Source: Rhizopus arrhizus
Lineage: Eukaryota > Mucoromycota > Mucoromycetes > Mucorales > Rhizopodaceae
NCBI GenBank assembly: GCA_024220505.1
Contig: JAKZZE010000030.1
Coordinates: 591,501-655,500, forward strand
Reading direction: 5' to 3'
Length of the DNA: 64,000 nucleotides
Shown here: positions 8,963 to 18,195 of the stretch, piece by piece
How the letters are laid out: each line of letters starts with the position of its first letter
Numbering within the stretch: the first letter of the stretch is position 1
The notes under the pieces: generated by a model
What the model was told of the DNA's origin: nothing
What the model saw: the letters and a program-made list of their open reading frames with translations, nothing else
Databases searched by the model: none
Made by a program: the position numbers and the translations under genes

Positions 8963-9627
8963 GTTTTTTGACTGATTATTTTGTTGATTGTTATGTTGAT
9001 TACTGGGTTGGTTATTCGGTTGCCGTTGATCCTGACTTGCTGGTTGGTCATATGATCTCCTTTGATTTGGCGTATAATTTCTGTTACTGTTATCGTATCG
9101 TCCATTGTTGTCGTTATTTCCATATCTTCCAGACCTATTATAATTATTGTTATAATTATTATACCTGTTGTTTCTAGTAGGTTGCTGTTGATATTGTTGA
9201 CTACTAAGCTCTTGGCGAATTGTTTGTTGTATAAGACCAATAAGATCTTGCTGTTGGTTAGGACGTATGTGTTGTTGTCCATTGTATTGAACATGATGCA
9301 ACTGATTACGGTTTCTTGATGTATTCATTGTTGTCAATTGATTTGTACCATGTGTATTGTTGTAATAGTAATTACTACTAGGTTGAGCATTGTTATAATG
9401 TATTTGATTATACGCTAGTGCTGGCATGGCATGTTCATTTGTATCAACTAAGTCAATATTATGATTACTTGATAGATGATGATGGTTATGATTTTCATTA
9501 TGATATATCAAAGCTTGATTGGCGTTCCTTGGTATGAAGGGATTATCAACCATTGCAATCTTTCGAGGTCGATTGGCGTTCCACCATCCTTCGGCGTGAT
9601 CAATCCAGTCTTGCATATTTTTTGAAC
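8957..9627 (-). CDS. Gag of element A, C-terminal part
   Basis: Continues Gag after Tc1-2: removing Tc1-2 and one TA joins FCIQS to SSKNMQDWIDHAEGWWNANR in frame, matching the intact Gag at the right edge. The rest is extremely Asn/Gln/Tyr/His-rich with an RGRYGNND-like basic stretch, and no CCHC zinc knuckle. The Asn/Arg-rich tail may bind RNA instead (inference). It ends QSKNY with TAG at 8957-8959, directly at the frameshift heptamer. Confidence 0.9.
8963..8969 (-). promoter_or_regulatory. Candidate -1 ribosomal frameshift heptamer A AAA AAC
   Basis: In the gag frame the codons read TCA AAA AAC TAT TAG. The heptamer A-AAA-AAC ends 3 nt before the gag stop (8957-8959). A -1 slip there enters the pol frame (CTA TTA GGG TCA GTT…), open through protease and RT. 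This fits the X XXY YYZ consensus exactly. A possible downstream stem is AGTTG pairing with CAACT about 27 nt later. Placement, phase and consensus all agree; function is inferred. Confidence 0.75.
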
Positions 9628-9629
9628 TA

Positions 9630-11255
9630 CAGTGGGTGAAAAAACTCTAAAAACGTTATGATATTATTAGCGTTTTTGGTTGTTCTGTTTTACCAAATTA
9701 GTGTATCACCGTGAAATTTTGCACATATGTAGCACTGATAGCAGCATATCGTATGCTGCCTTTTCAATCTCCGATGATAAATATTGATCCGAAATCAACT
9801 GCTAAAAGAAGACTGGTTTATTTTTAGAGTTTTTTCACTTCCATAAAGGTCGGATACACGGACCGACAGACCGGTTTTGCGGACTTTCATTGACATATTA
9901 TGAGTCATAAAGACTCCAAAAGTATAAAAAAAGTCACTTTTCTCTTTTTCTTAAAATTTTTCCATTTAATTTTTTAAATTTCCTAAACACTTCAATCATG
10001 CCTAAATCTCTCTCAGCTGACATTAAAAACGATATAAAGTCCGCTCTACTTGCCGGAAAAGTCTCTATGGATGTTGCAAACCGCTTTGGGGCTACGTATG
10101 CAACAGTTAAGAACTATGCGAACAAGTTTTTCCCTAACCGACAGCGTGGACTTGGTGGTAGACCGATAGTTGTGTCCACTCAGACGAAGAGATTCATCAA
10201 ACTTCAGGTTGTACAAGGCCAACTCAAGACTGCGAGGAAAGTACATGACAAACTCATGGAGCTGGGGTATTCCATAACATACAAAACCGCTATAAACGTA
10301 TTAAAATCGATGAACTTCTTTGCTGCGATTAAGGTCAAAAAGCCTTTGTTAACTGCAAACCACATGAAGAGACGGCTAGCATGGGCCAAAAAGTACTAAA
10401 ACTGGACTACAGATGACTGGCGACGTGTAGTGTTCTCTGATGAAACAAAAGTCAACATTTGGGGCTCTGATGGATGTAACTACTATTGGTCAAGACCAGG
10501 GGACCTTCTTAAGCCTCACCATATCGACGTAACACTTAAGCATGGAGGCGGTAGTTTAATGATGTGGGGGCGCATGACCTATGAGGGACCTGGGTACGCC
10601 TGTCAAATATACGATGGAACTATGAATTCGGATCTTTACCAACATATATTGGACACAACACTTCGGGAAACAATGGAATACTATGATATGGATTGGTCTA
10701 CAGTATATTATCAGCACAATGGTGATCCAAAGCATCGTTCCAAGTCAACCATTCAATGGCTAAATGCTAATAGAGTGAACTATATTGATGACTGACCAGT
10801 TCAAATTTCTGATATTAACCCAATTGAGTATCTTTGGCATCATTTGAAGCTGAAGCTATTGTTATATGACAAGAAAGCCAAAGGTGTTCATGAATCGTGG
10901 GAAAGAGTTGAAAAGGAATGGAACTCCTTTGAGAAAGAAGTTTGCAGAAGGTATATTGACACTATGCCTGCACGTATTAAGGCAGTAATCGATGCCAATG
11001 GTGGATCTACGAAGTATTAAGTCATCTATAACATAATAAAAATAAAAGGAAAAAACTCTAAAAATAAACCTACAGCACTTACATCGATTTTGCGGACTTT
11101 TAAATAATATTCTGAGATTGAAACTTTCATGAGATGTAACAGAAAGTCAAACAAGCATGTCATAAAGTTGTTGCATCATCTAAGTCACTATACATGCTCA
11201 GAGAGGCTAAAAACAGAAAAAATGTCTGACGTTTTTAGAGTTTTTTCACCCACTG
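9630..11255 (+). mobile_element. Tc1/mariner element Tc1-2 (family II)
   Basis: 1626 bp, termini CAGTGGGTGAAAAAACTC… in inverted orientation at both ends, TA duplicated at 9628-9629 and 11256-11257. It splits gag of element A. Inner inverted copies of the terminus lie at about 9820-9839 and 11050-11070, so each ~210-bp end can fold back. Tc1-11 (38523-40135) is a close relative. Confidence 0.93.
9998..11020 (+). pseudogene. Tc1-2 transposase with two nonsense codons
   Basis: A 341-codon frame in register with that of Tc1-11. The N-terminus MPKSLSADIKNDIKSALL carries a helix-turn-helix; the DDE core includes VFSDETKVNIWGSDG, then NGDPKHRSK (the usual DNDPKH is altered to NGDPKH) and INPIEYLWHHLK. 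A TAA at 10397 replaces a probable CAA (Gln), and a TGA at about 10793 replaces TGG (Trp). Otherwise the frame is complete to GGSTKY at 11020, so inactivation is recent. Confidence 0.92.
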
Positions 11256-11257
11256 TA

Positions 11258-11739
11258 CTTTGTATACAAAATTGTTTTATCTCTCTAAGGAGACCTGCGC
11301 GGAAACGACTTTCGATGACTGATTCTTGAGTAATGTTGGCAAGATCTGCGACTTCTCTTAATCTGGCCAGGAATATCTGTGGGTGTTCTTGTTCACCTTG
11401 ATAGATTTCATTAAATTCTAATTCGTAATTCATTATCAATTCTGGAGTAATGTAATGGTTCTTTAGAAGTTCTGTTGCATTGTCATATTTGATATCAGAG
11501 ATTCGTCTGAGTATCTCTTTTTCGTAATAGACTTTAGCTGCTCCTCGCAATTGTGCTTTGAGGATCGTGAGTTTACGTGCGTCCAGGGCGATGTTATTAA
11601 GTGCAAAGTAAGATTCCAAAATTTCCAAAAAGTGGCGAAAGTCTTCTCCTTCATAGCCATGGAAATCAATTAAAGTAGGTCGATAACTTGCATTCATGTT
11701 AGCGTTAGCCAACGCGATGTGTCCATTTATATAAGCCAT
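11258..11739 (-). CDS. Gag of element A, N-terminal part
   Basis: Start ATG at 11739 (MAYINGHIALANANMNASYR). It contains the capsid-like core RPTLIDFHGYEGEDFRHFLE, …ILKAQLRGAAKVYYEKEIL…, and EHPQIFLARLREVADLANIT, the retrotransposon Gag fold seen in the other two copies. It stops being native at the Tc1-2 insertion after residue ~160; the rest lies at 8957-9627. About 116 nt separate the start from the PBS. Confidence 0.92.
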
Positions 11740-11855
11740 TTTAGTTTCAGGTAAATTTGATAAATTTGTTTTTGTTTAAGGTTGTTTCTTGATTTAATTT
11801 CTTGATTTGATGTTTTATTTCCCTCGTTTGATTTTTTTTGTTTTTTTTTTTGGAT

Positions 11856-11873
11856 CCCTCGTAGTGACCACCA
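11856..11873 (-). other. Primer-binding site of element A
   Basis: Minus strand TGGTGGTCACTACGAGGG, two bases inside the 5' LTR (11876). Identical to the PBS of element D and of the right-edge element. It is where tRNA-primed minus-strand synthesis would start. Confidence 0.82.
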
Positions 11874-11875
11874 AA

Positions 11876-12190
11876 TGTTATTTTATTATTTGGTTGGCTT
11901 GTAGGTTTGTGTTTTAATAGAGTAAGTTTGCTTGTGAAGCTTGATTGTAAGGTTAAGATAGCCTTGTAAGTTGTTGTTTTATATAGAATTTAAGCAGATG
12001 CTTGTTAAGTAGTGACCACCAGATCTTATTTGTAAGATCAATACGATGTTTCTTGATAAAATAATATAAAAAGTAAAGTAAAAAGTTGTAGTGAACAGGG
12101 ACTTTCTTGTTAAAGTTTGTTAATTATTGAGTAAAAATATATGATTTATTTAAACTGACTGACAATTTCTTCACAAAAAGATGGGATATA
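11876..12190 (-). repeat. 5' LTR of element A, first part
   Basis: Matches 1360-1674 without a difference I can see. Interrupted at 12189-12190 (TA) by Tc1-3, then by solo LTR F; it resumes at 16001 and ends at 16171. The PBS-like motif is at 12009-12021. Confidence 0.92.
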
Positions 12191-13829
12191 CAGTAGCTGA
12201 AAAAATACGAGCAACCTTTTGGCAAAATCGACTTTTTTCGCTATATCAAAAGGTGCATGCCAACTACCGGCATGGGACTCCTATGGTATATTTTCGGGGT
12301 CATGTGTCTTGAAACAGTAAAGGTCTCATGTAGCAATACTGGAAATTGAGAGAGGAATGAGAATCCGAATTTAAAAATTTGACTTCCGACCAGCTTAAAT
12401 TATGTACGGTAATCATACGTTTACATTTAAATCAATAAAGAACATATCGGAAGACTATACAGCGTACTTGTATAGGACTGTGAGCTTTCCTCATTGTGTC
12501 CATATAAAAGCAAGTGCAACTTCAAGAGTCCTTGGTTTCTTTTTTTTTTGCTCAATTTCTCTCACTGCTTCTCATCATCATGCCTAAATCTATACCAATG
12601 GAAAAGCAATCCAGAAATAAAAGATATATCACTGAATAGCATGAAGCTAGAGGATATCGCAGATAAATATTACGTTCATTCTCCCACAGTTAAAAGGTAT
12701 ACTAGGAAGCTTTTTCCATGAAATTCACACCTGTCTGCTGGAAGACATGCTATTGTCTCTTCTGCCATGAAGCACTATATCGAGCTGTGTATTATTACTG
12801 GTCATCGAACAATAGCGAAAGAGCTATTTAGGGAGTTGGGTAAGTTTGGTTACTTGTTGATGTACCGTTCAGGAGTAAACGCGCTGAGATCCATAAACTG
12901 CCACCGAGAGCTAAAAAAAAAGAAGGCATTTTTAAAAAAGGATCATTGAAAAAAGCAGATGACCTGAGCAAAAAGGCATCGCAACTGGTCAAGTTCATAG
13001 TTACGACCAGTAGCGTTCTCAGCTGAAGCAAAGATTAGCATCTAGTGATCAGATGGAGTAAAATAGTATAGAGTAGTATAAAATGACATTTTGCTCCCTC
13101 ATCACATCGACATTACAGTAAAGCACTGCAGCGGTAGGATGAACATGTGTTGTCACATACCTACTCAGGGACCAGCATAGACATGTCAGCTTTATGACCA
13201 TAACATAAACTCAACGACTTGTCTGCATATACTTAGCAATATTTACATGAATACGTTAGAGTACCATTATTTGAAGACATCTGATGTATACCTTCAGAGT
13301 GATAGCGGCGTAAAGTATAACTTAAAAATCATAACTGTATAGGTACGCGGTATCAGTGTAAGGTATATAAATTATTGGTATGCTCAAAGTCTGGATTTAA
13401 ATCATATAAAGCATGTTTGGCATCAGCTCAAACTTAATCTGACACCACATGAAGTCGGAGAAAGAGGTGTCAGAAAGCTTCAGCCATTTGTGGATGTAGA
13501 GCGAAATAAACTCAATGCAAATGCTTGCAAGAGGTACATCAATAGTATGCCAGCCAAAGTAGAAGCACTTATTAAAGCAAAGGGAAGATATAGAAAATAT
13601 AAAATAAACATAGCGAATTTTGAAAAATCATCATTGGCTTTTTTATGACTGTCTTTCCCTTTTTAAAAAGCTTGTACTTCAAGTAGAGTCAATCTCTTTA
13701 GTGTATTGTATGTATCTTTGTCGTCTTAATTAGTTTGTGTGATATCAAAGCTCTGGCGAATGTACACACGAAAAAAAAAAGATATGAAGACAAATCGAAC
13801 AGAGGTTGCTCGTATTTTTTCACCTACTG
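12191..13829 (+). mobile_element. Tc1/mariner element Tc1-3 (family III), decayed
   Basis: 1639 bp with terminal repeats CAGTAGCTGAAAAAATACG…/…CGTATTTTTTCACCTACTG and TA at 12189-12190 and 13830-13831. A transposase start is recognisable at 12580 (MPKSIPMEKQS), with decayed remains to about 13600 (NHIKHVWHQLKLNL around the former NPIEH motif; KGRYRKYK at the end). Many stops and frameshifts. It sits at the junction between LTR A and solo LTR F. A related 5' fragment is at 30568. Confidence 0.9.
12580..13603 (+). pseudogene. Tc1-3 transposase, heavily degraded
   Basis: Recognisable only by short matches to relatives: the start MPKSIPM, a DNA-binding piece (DKYYVHSPTVKRYTRKLFP, 12666-12721), a segment around 12770-12950 (KHYIELCI…KELFRELGKFGYLL) and the C-terminal KHVWHQLKL…KGRYRK. 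The first catalytic Asp region is not preserved. Boundaries are approximate. Confidence 0.7.
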
Positions 13830-13834
13830 TATAT

Positions 13835-15996
13835 TGTAGCACAAATGATGAAGTTTTGGATCCGGAGAACAATGATGATCACAAGAACCAATTTTGATGT
13901 CCAGCGACATTGATGTCGTTCGACATAGATAGCAAACAACATAAACAATAAGTCATGCCTTTTTTTATATACAGTAGCGGACAAAACTGGTGCACAAAAA
14001 TTAAAATCAACATTGTATCTCCGCCATATGTCTGCGACTTTTGTGGCATATACCATCTGAAAGACAGTCTAAGATATACATTATGTTATGTAAACCGGAA
14101 CTGTGCCGGACATCCCCCAGGCATAAGGTCATTTTTAGTGATTTTTTTGCATATTTCAATTTTCGCCAAAAATGTAGTGCTTGTCTAGCCTTCTTTCAAT
14201 TTTCCCCATATCTCTCCCGTTTGCTTTCAGATTTCACCGCATATTAGTAAATTTTAGTAGCTCATAAAAAATATATAAAACTGTACTTATTTTGTATTTC
14301 CCATTGAGTCCCCCCTTTTGTTTTTACCCTATTCACTATAACAAAGTACTAGCCTTATATGTTTAAGAAAATAAGCAACTGTAAAAACGAAACTCTGAGA
14401 TCTCGAATACACTTAGTTCGTACGACAACAGATATTTCTAGAATAACAAGAATCTCTAAATGGACAATCAACAGGAGAAAGAGGGAAGAAAGAAACTTAA
14501 TGTCTTGTGATCATGAAGGTCTCCCGCTTTTAGTCTGAAAAGTTACTAGTTCAGTCATCAACCTAAAGCTTGGACAAGGTCCGTTACACACAGTTTCTGA
14601 TGCTCAGCACATTTCGAGGACCTTAAGATACAGTATTAGCAGACTGTTAGTCTGAAGGCACTGTAGGAAGCTAGATTTTGAGTCCGGAAGTAAGGAATCG
14701 AAGAATTTCATCAGCTGTATAAGTCGGAAAAAGCGATGAATGTGGTATCACAACAAGCCATTGTATACTATAGAGGGCTGAAAGTCTGCTATCTTTAGCA
14801 ATGAAACAAATATGAACATTATGGATGCAGATAGTATACACTAATATTGAAAGCAAGTCGAGCAACCTTAGCGATTTTTTCACGGTGATCAAACAATGAA
14901 GCATGCTGGCTGCTCTGTTATGTTTTAAGGCTGTATTAGATATTGAGGACCGGAATATGTGTGTCAAGTATATGATGGTATAATGAACTCATAAATATAC
15001 ACATGTATTTCGCTTACTTCATACCACAAAAGCCTAGCGTATAGTGGTCTAAAACGTCGTAATCTCTCGTTTCAGTATGACAATGACACAAGGCACAAGT
15101 CAACGCATACCACAAACTCAATATTTGATAACAGCGCTTCTGTGCTACAAGTTTAGCCGCCACTAATCCCGGCCTAAGTCCGCTTAAGCATGCCAGGTGG
15201 CAATTGATGGCAAAGGTATGATGATACGACACTAGATCAAAAAGGGTCGATGATCTTTGGAAAAGAATAGTTAAAGAGCCGGGTTCTTTTACTGAAAATG
15301 ATATACACGCATATTATTAGCATATGCAAAGAAGAATATCCGATAATATCAAGAGATGAGATGATTATATAAAGTCTAAGATTTTAGCCACTTTTGCGGT
15401 TTTTAGAAAATATAAGATTTTATAAATTCAAAGCACGCTTATCGCTCAGTTTTAACAATGTCATGCTTAGAACATACATAGATTACAATGACTAGTATAT
15501 CCTCCTTCTAGTACAGTTTCATGACTATTGCAATTACCATGAGCAGGTAATGGTAGTTAAAAGCTAAAAAAAAGTTTTGTGCACCAGTTTTGTCCGCTAC
15601 TGTAAATAAGATGAATATTTTTAACCAAAACAAAATCAGAATTCAATTCAATAAACAAAATCTTCTTGCGCTTAAAAGCAATTGTTTCTTATTGGGTCAC
15701 AAACACCTTTTCTTTTCTTTTTCTTTTTACTTATTCTTTCTGATCTGATACCTGAATTATCACGAATCAAGAAAGATCCCTTTTATTTTTATCTTTTATT
15801 AAACAATCTTACTCCTAACCTTATTGATCTATAAAGATCTGGTGGTCACTACTTAAAACCAAATTACTATATCAAAAGAACTGTTAAACGTTCAATCAAG
15901 TTAATCAAACTCAAGTCATTCAAGGCTTCAAACTTCAAATTAAACAAATCTACAACACTTTAACACAATCCAAATCCCAAGTACTAACAAGTTACA
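13835..15996 (+). repeat. Solo LTR F (plus orientation) interrupted by Tc1-4
   Basis: Begins TGTAGCACAAATG and ends AACAAGTTACA, followed by ATAT (15997-16000); ATAT also precedes it once Tc1-3 is removed. Without Tc1-4 it is about 530 bp. It carries the group motif GATCTATAAAGATC then TGGTGGTCACTAC at 15840-15852, in the same orientation as the right-edge element. It inserted into the 5' LTR of element A. Confidence 0.8.
13972..15602 (+). mobile_element. Tc1/mariner element Tc1-4 (family IV), decayed
   Basis: 1631 bp with termini CAGTAGCGGACAAAACTGG… and TA at 13970-13971 and 15603-15604. Only traces of the transposase survive on the plus strand: SNETNMNIMDAD near 14800 (from SDETxxNIWGSD) and KHAGCSVMF near 14898. 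Tc1-13 (50112-51741) is a nearly full-length sister in opposite orientation and equally dead; Tc1-10 is a truncated one. A non-autonomous family mobilised in trans is likely. Confidence 0.88.
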
Positions 15997-16000
15997 ATAT

Positions 16001-16171
16001 ATGAATAATAATTTTTTTTTTTTCTTTTTAGCTTTTCTTATTTTTTTAGCATTTCTTATTTTTGCGACTATTATTATTTCTTTGACAATGGTTGTTAAAA
16101 TAACTTATATTATTTTAACAATCCATGTCGGAGTTGGTTTGCGTTTCATCCAAAAAGCGATCATTCTCACA
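16001..16171 (-). repeat. 5' LTR of element A, second part
   Basis: Continues the LTR after the nested insertions and ends ATTCTCACA at 16171, followed by target duplication GTAC (16172-16175). Same sequence as 1676-1846 apart from poly-T length. Confidence 0.92.
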
Positions 16172-16220
16172 GTACCAAAAGATCGTTCCTTTTGTTCGTT
16201 CAAAAAGTTGGTTCTTGTGT
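16172..16220 (-). repeat. LTR D, outer segment
   Basis: Resumes LTR D after element A and ends at the GTGT duplication (16217-16220) of solo LTR B. The last four bases of LTR D lie beyond LTR B at 16637-16640. Confidence 0.6.
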
Positions 16221-16632
16221 TGTTATTTTTCTTGGAGTAGTAAAGGTTGTTATTAATAAAGAGAGTTTTCTTGAGTTTTTACAAGTTTAGTTGCTTGATG
16301 TGACCACCAGATCTTTTAAGTAAGATCAAATATAAGATAAAAGATAAAGATAAAAATAAAGGGAACAGGGACTTTTATAACTAAAGATTGCCTGTTTGTG
16401 TAAATGAAAAGATAAAAAGAATTGAACTTGAGTTATTTATTGAAAAAACTGAATTGAATTGACTTCAACAAGAGAAGGTATTTATATTGTTTCTTTGTTT
16501 GTGCTTTTGACCTTTTTCACAAAAATGAAAGTTTTCATTTGACCGACAATTTTCGATCTAGCGACTAAAGTCGCTATTTTGAAAATTTTCGGCTTGATCG
16601 GGTGTTACATTGTTACTTTCTTCTTGGTTACA
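16221..16632 (-). repeat. Solo LTR B
   Basis: 412 bp, TGTTATTTTTC…CTTGGTTACA, flanked by GTGT (16217-16220, 16633-16636). It contains the PBS-like motif GTGACCACCA at 16300-16309 beside GATCTTTTAAGTAAGATC. It lies about 26 nt past the 3' end of tRNA-Gln in the same orientation as the tRNA. Confidence 0.8.
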
Positions 16633-16640
16633 GTGTTACA

Positions 16641-16645
16641 ACAAA
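16641..16645 (-). terminator. Oligo-T Pol III terminator of tRNA-Gln
   Basis: Minus strand TTTTT, 14-18 nt past the tRNA 3' end. The inferred outer end of LTR D begins at 16640, immediately next to it. Confidence 0.75.
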
Positions 16646-16658
16646 AAGGAGAGTCAGA

Positions 16659-16730
16659 AGGTCCCACCGAGAATCGAACTCGGATCACCGGATTCAAAGA
16701 CCGATATGATAACCATTACACTATAGGACC
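16659..16730 (-). tRNA. tRNA-Gln (UUG)
   Basis: 72 nt on the minus strand. The acceptor GGTCCTA pairs with TGGGACC, an A-box-like TAGTGTAATGG and a GTTCGATTC B box are present, and the anticodon loop CTTTGAA gives TTG, which decodes CAA. The discriminator base is T, as in yeast tRNA-Gln. A 31-39 T-T mismatch at the top of the anticodon stem is the only blemish. No intron. It is the anchor for the stacked retrotransposons to its 3' side. Confidence 0.93.
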
Positions 16731-16785
16731 ATTTTCGGTGATGTCGTAGCTAAAAGATATACGTCCTCACCCAATTCCCGGTCCG
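16731..16785. other. Short flank between tRNA-Gln and element G1
   Basis: About 55 bp with no feature I recognise; it contains the 5' flank of tRNA-Gln, so Pol III start-site sequence would lie here. Notably no retrotransposon is inserted on this side. Confidence 0.4.
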
Positions 16786-18195
16786 CACTGCAAATAATCG
16801 TGCAAACTCTGCACACTGTTAATTTTTAGCAATATGCTTTTCTGTTTAACCATACCAAAAACTGTGATTGAATGGGTATTTATGCCGACGTCAATATCGG
16901 CACCCTTTAAGGACTTAAATGTCTGTCAATATATTCTGCGTCTCTGCATGGTGCCGATATTGACGAAAAAAATGATTCATACAGTGACCCGCAAAACTGT
17001 CCCAATGTTTCGTAATTTTCTCTTCTAGGGCTTGTGGCTCCATAGTTGTTAAGCTAATGTACACCTTATTGTATATCATTCGATAGTCACAATCTTGTAG
17101 TACCAACAACTGTAAAGCAAAACCAAATTAAAACAGCGCAGACGGAGACAGAGGGGATAGAAAACAAGCGGTGCATTGGGACAGTTTTGCGGCACTTTTG
17201 AAAAAAAACAAAAAACGATGAAATAGCGACCCACAAGTTGTATAGATGTACCAAACTGCTTACAAATGTGCATTGTACGTCTCTAAGTCGAACTTTACTC
17301 ACTGCTGAAGTTTCAAGCTCCTACTGATTTATTACTCGCTCATTATATCTCAACATGAAACAAGTCTCTCAAGATACAGTTGTTCAAGCAATTTCTTTAC
17401 TTCAACAAGGTAAGTCGGTTCGGGAAGTGGAAAGGATTACTGGCTTGAGTAAGAGTGCTGTTGGGAGACTCCAAAAATCCCATTGCTTTGGACTTGGAAA
17501 GCCAAAAGGCGGACGACCCAAGTTACTGTCTGCAGCTGATGAACGCTATTGTGTGCGCCAAGTGACCAACAACCGCATATCCAGTGCAACAAAGGTGGCT
17601 AAGGAGCTAGAAAAAGACACTGGAAGAAAAGTAAGTGTCGATAACGTGTGCAGAGCCCTTCGTAATGCCGGTCTTGGTGCGATTGAGAAGCCGAAGAAGC
17701 CTTTGCTTAGTGCGAAAAACATTCGCAAGAGGCTTTCTTGGTGTATGGCTCACAAGGACTGGACAGTAGATGACTGGAAACGCGTTGTTTGGTCGGACGA
17801 GACAAAAATCAATAGATTTAGCTCTGATGGACGCACCTGGACTTGGATTCGATCCGGAGAAAGCCTGAAATCCCATCACGTCAAGATGACCGTTAAATAC
17901 GGTAGAGGCAATATCATGCTGTGGAGTGCCATTACCTATGCTGGGGTTGGTTAGATGTGCAAAATCAATGGTAATATGGATAAAACACTGTACAAAGAGA
18001 TTTTGGAGGATGAAGTAGAGCTTACAACTGAGCATGGAGCTAATAAGCTAGGGCTAGAAAGACATCAGGTGATTTTCCAACATGACAATGATCCTAAACA
18101 TACGTCCAAATTAGTCAAAGAATACCTTGAACAGCAATCCTACAACATCCTGGAGTGACCAGCACAGTTCCCTGACTTGAATCCAATTGAAAATA

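Larger units (their letters stand above)
1360..16171 (-). mobile_element. Full-length Ty3/gypsy retrotransposon A with nested insertions
   Basis: Both LTRs (1360-1846; 11876-12190 plus 16001-16171) and the 4-bp duplication GTAC (1356-1359, 16172-16175) are present. Gene order on the minus strand is LTR, PBS, gag, PR-RT-RNaseH, integrase, a third ORF, LTR. Insertions inside it are Tc1-1, Tc1-2, and a composite in the 5' LTR (Tc1-3, solo LTR F, Tc1-4). Removing them leaves about 7.7 kb. The two LTRs look identical by eye except for a poly-T length and a TA unit, so A is young. It is inserted within LTR D, about 75 bp from tRNA-Gln. Confidence 0.92.

Noticed and set aside
13835..13971. Treating 13835-13971 as host sequence between two Tc1 elements
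   Set aside because: TG…CA ends, the ATAT duplication and the group's PBS-like motif after Tc1-4 show it is the start of solo LTR F.
15014..15232. Similar ~72-aa ORFs at 15014-15232, 35545-35763 and 50482-50700 as a conserved gene
   Set aside because: They recur only because they lie inside copies of the same decayed Tc1 family IV and run antisense to the transposase remnant.
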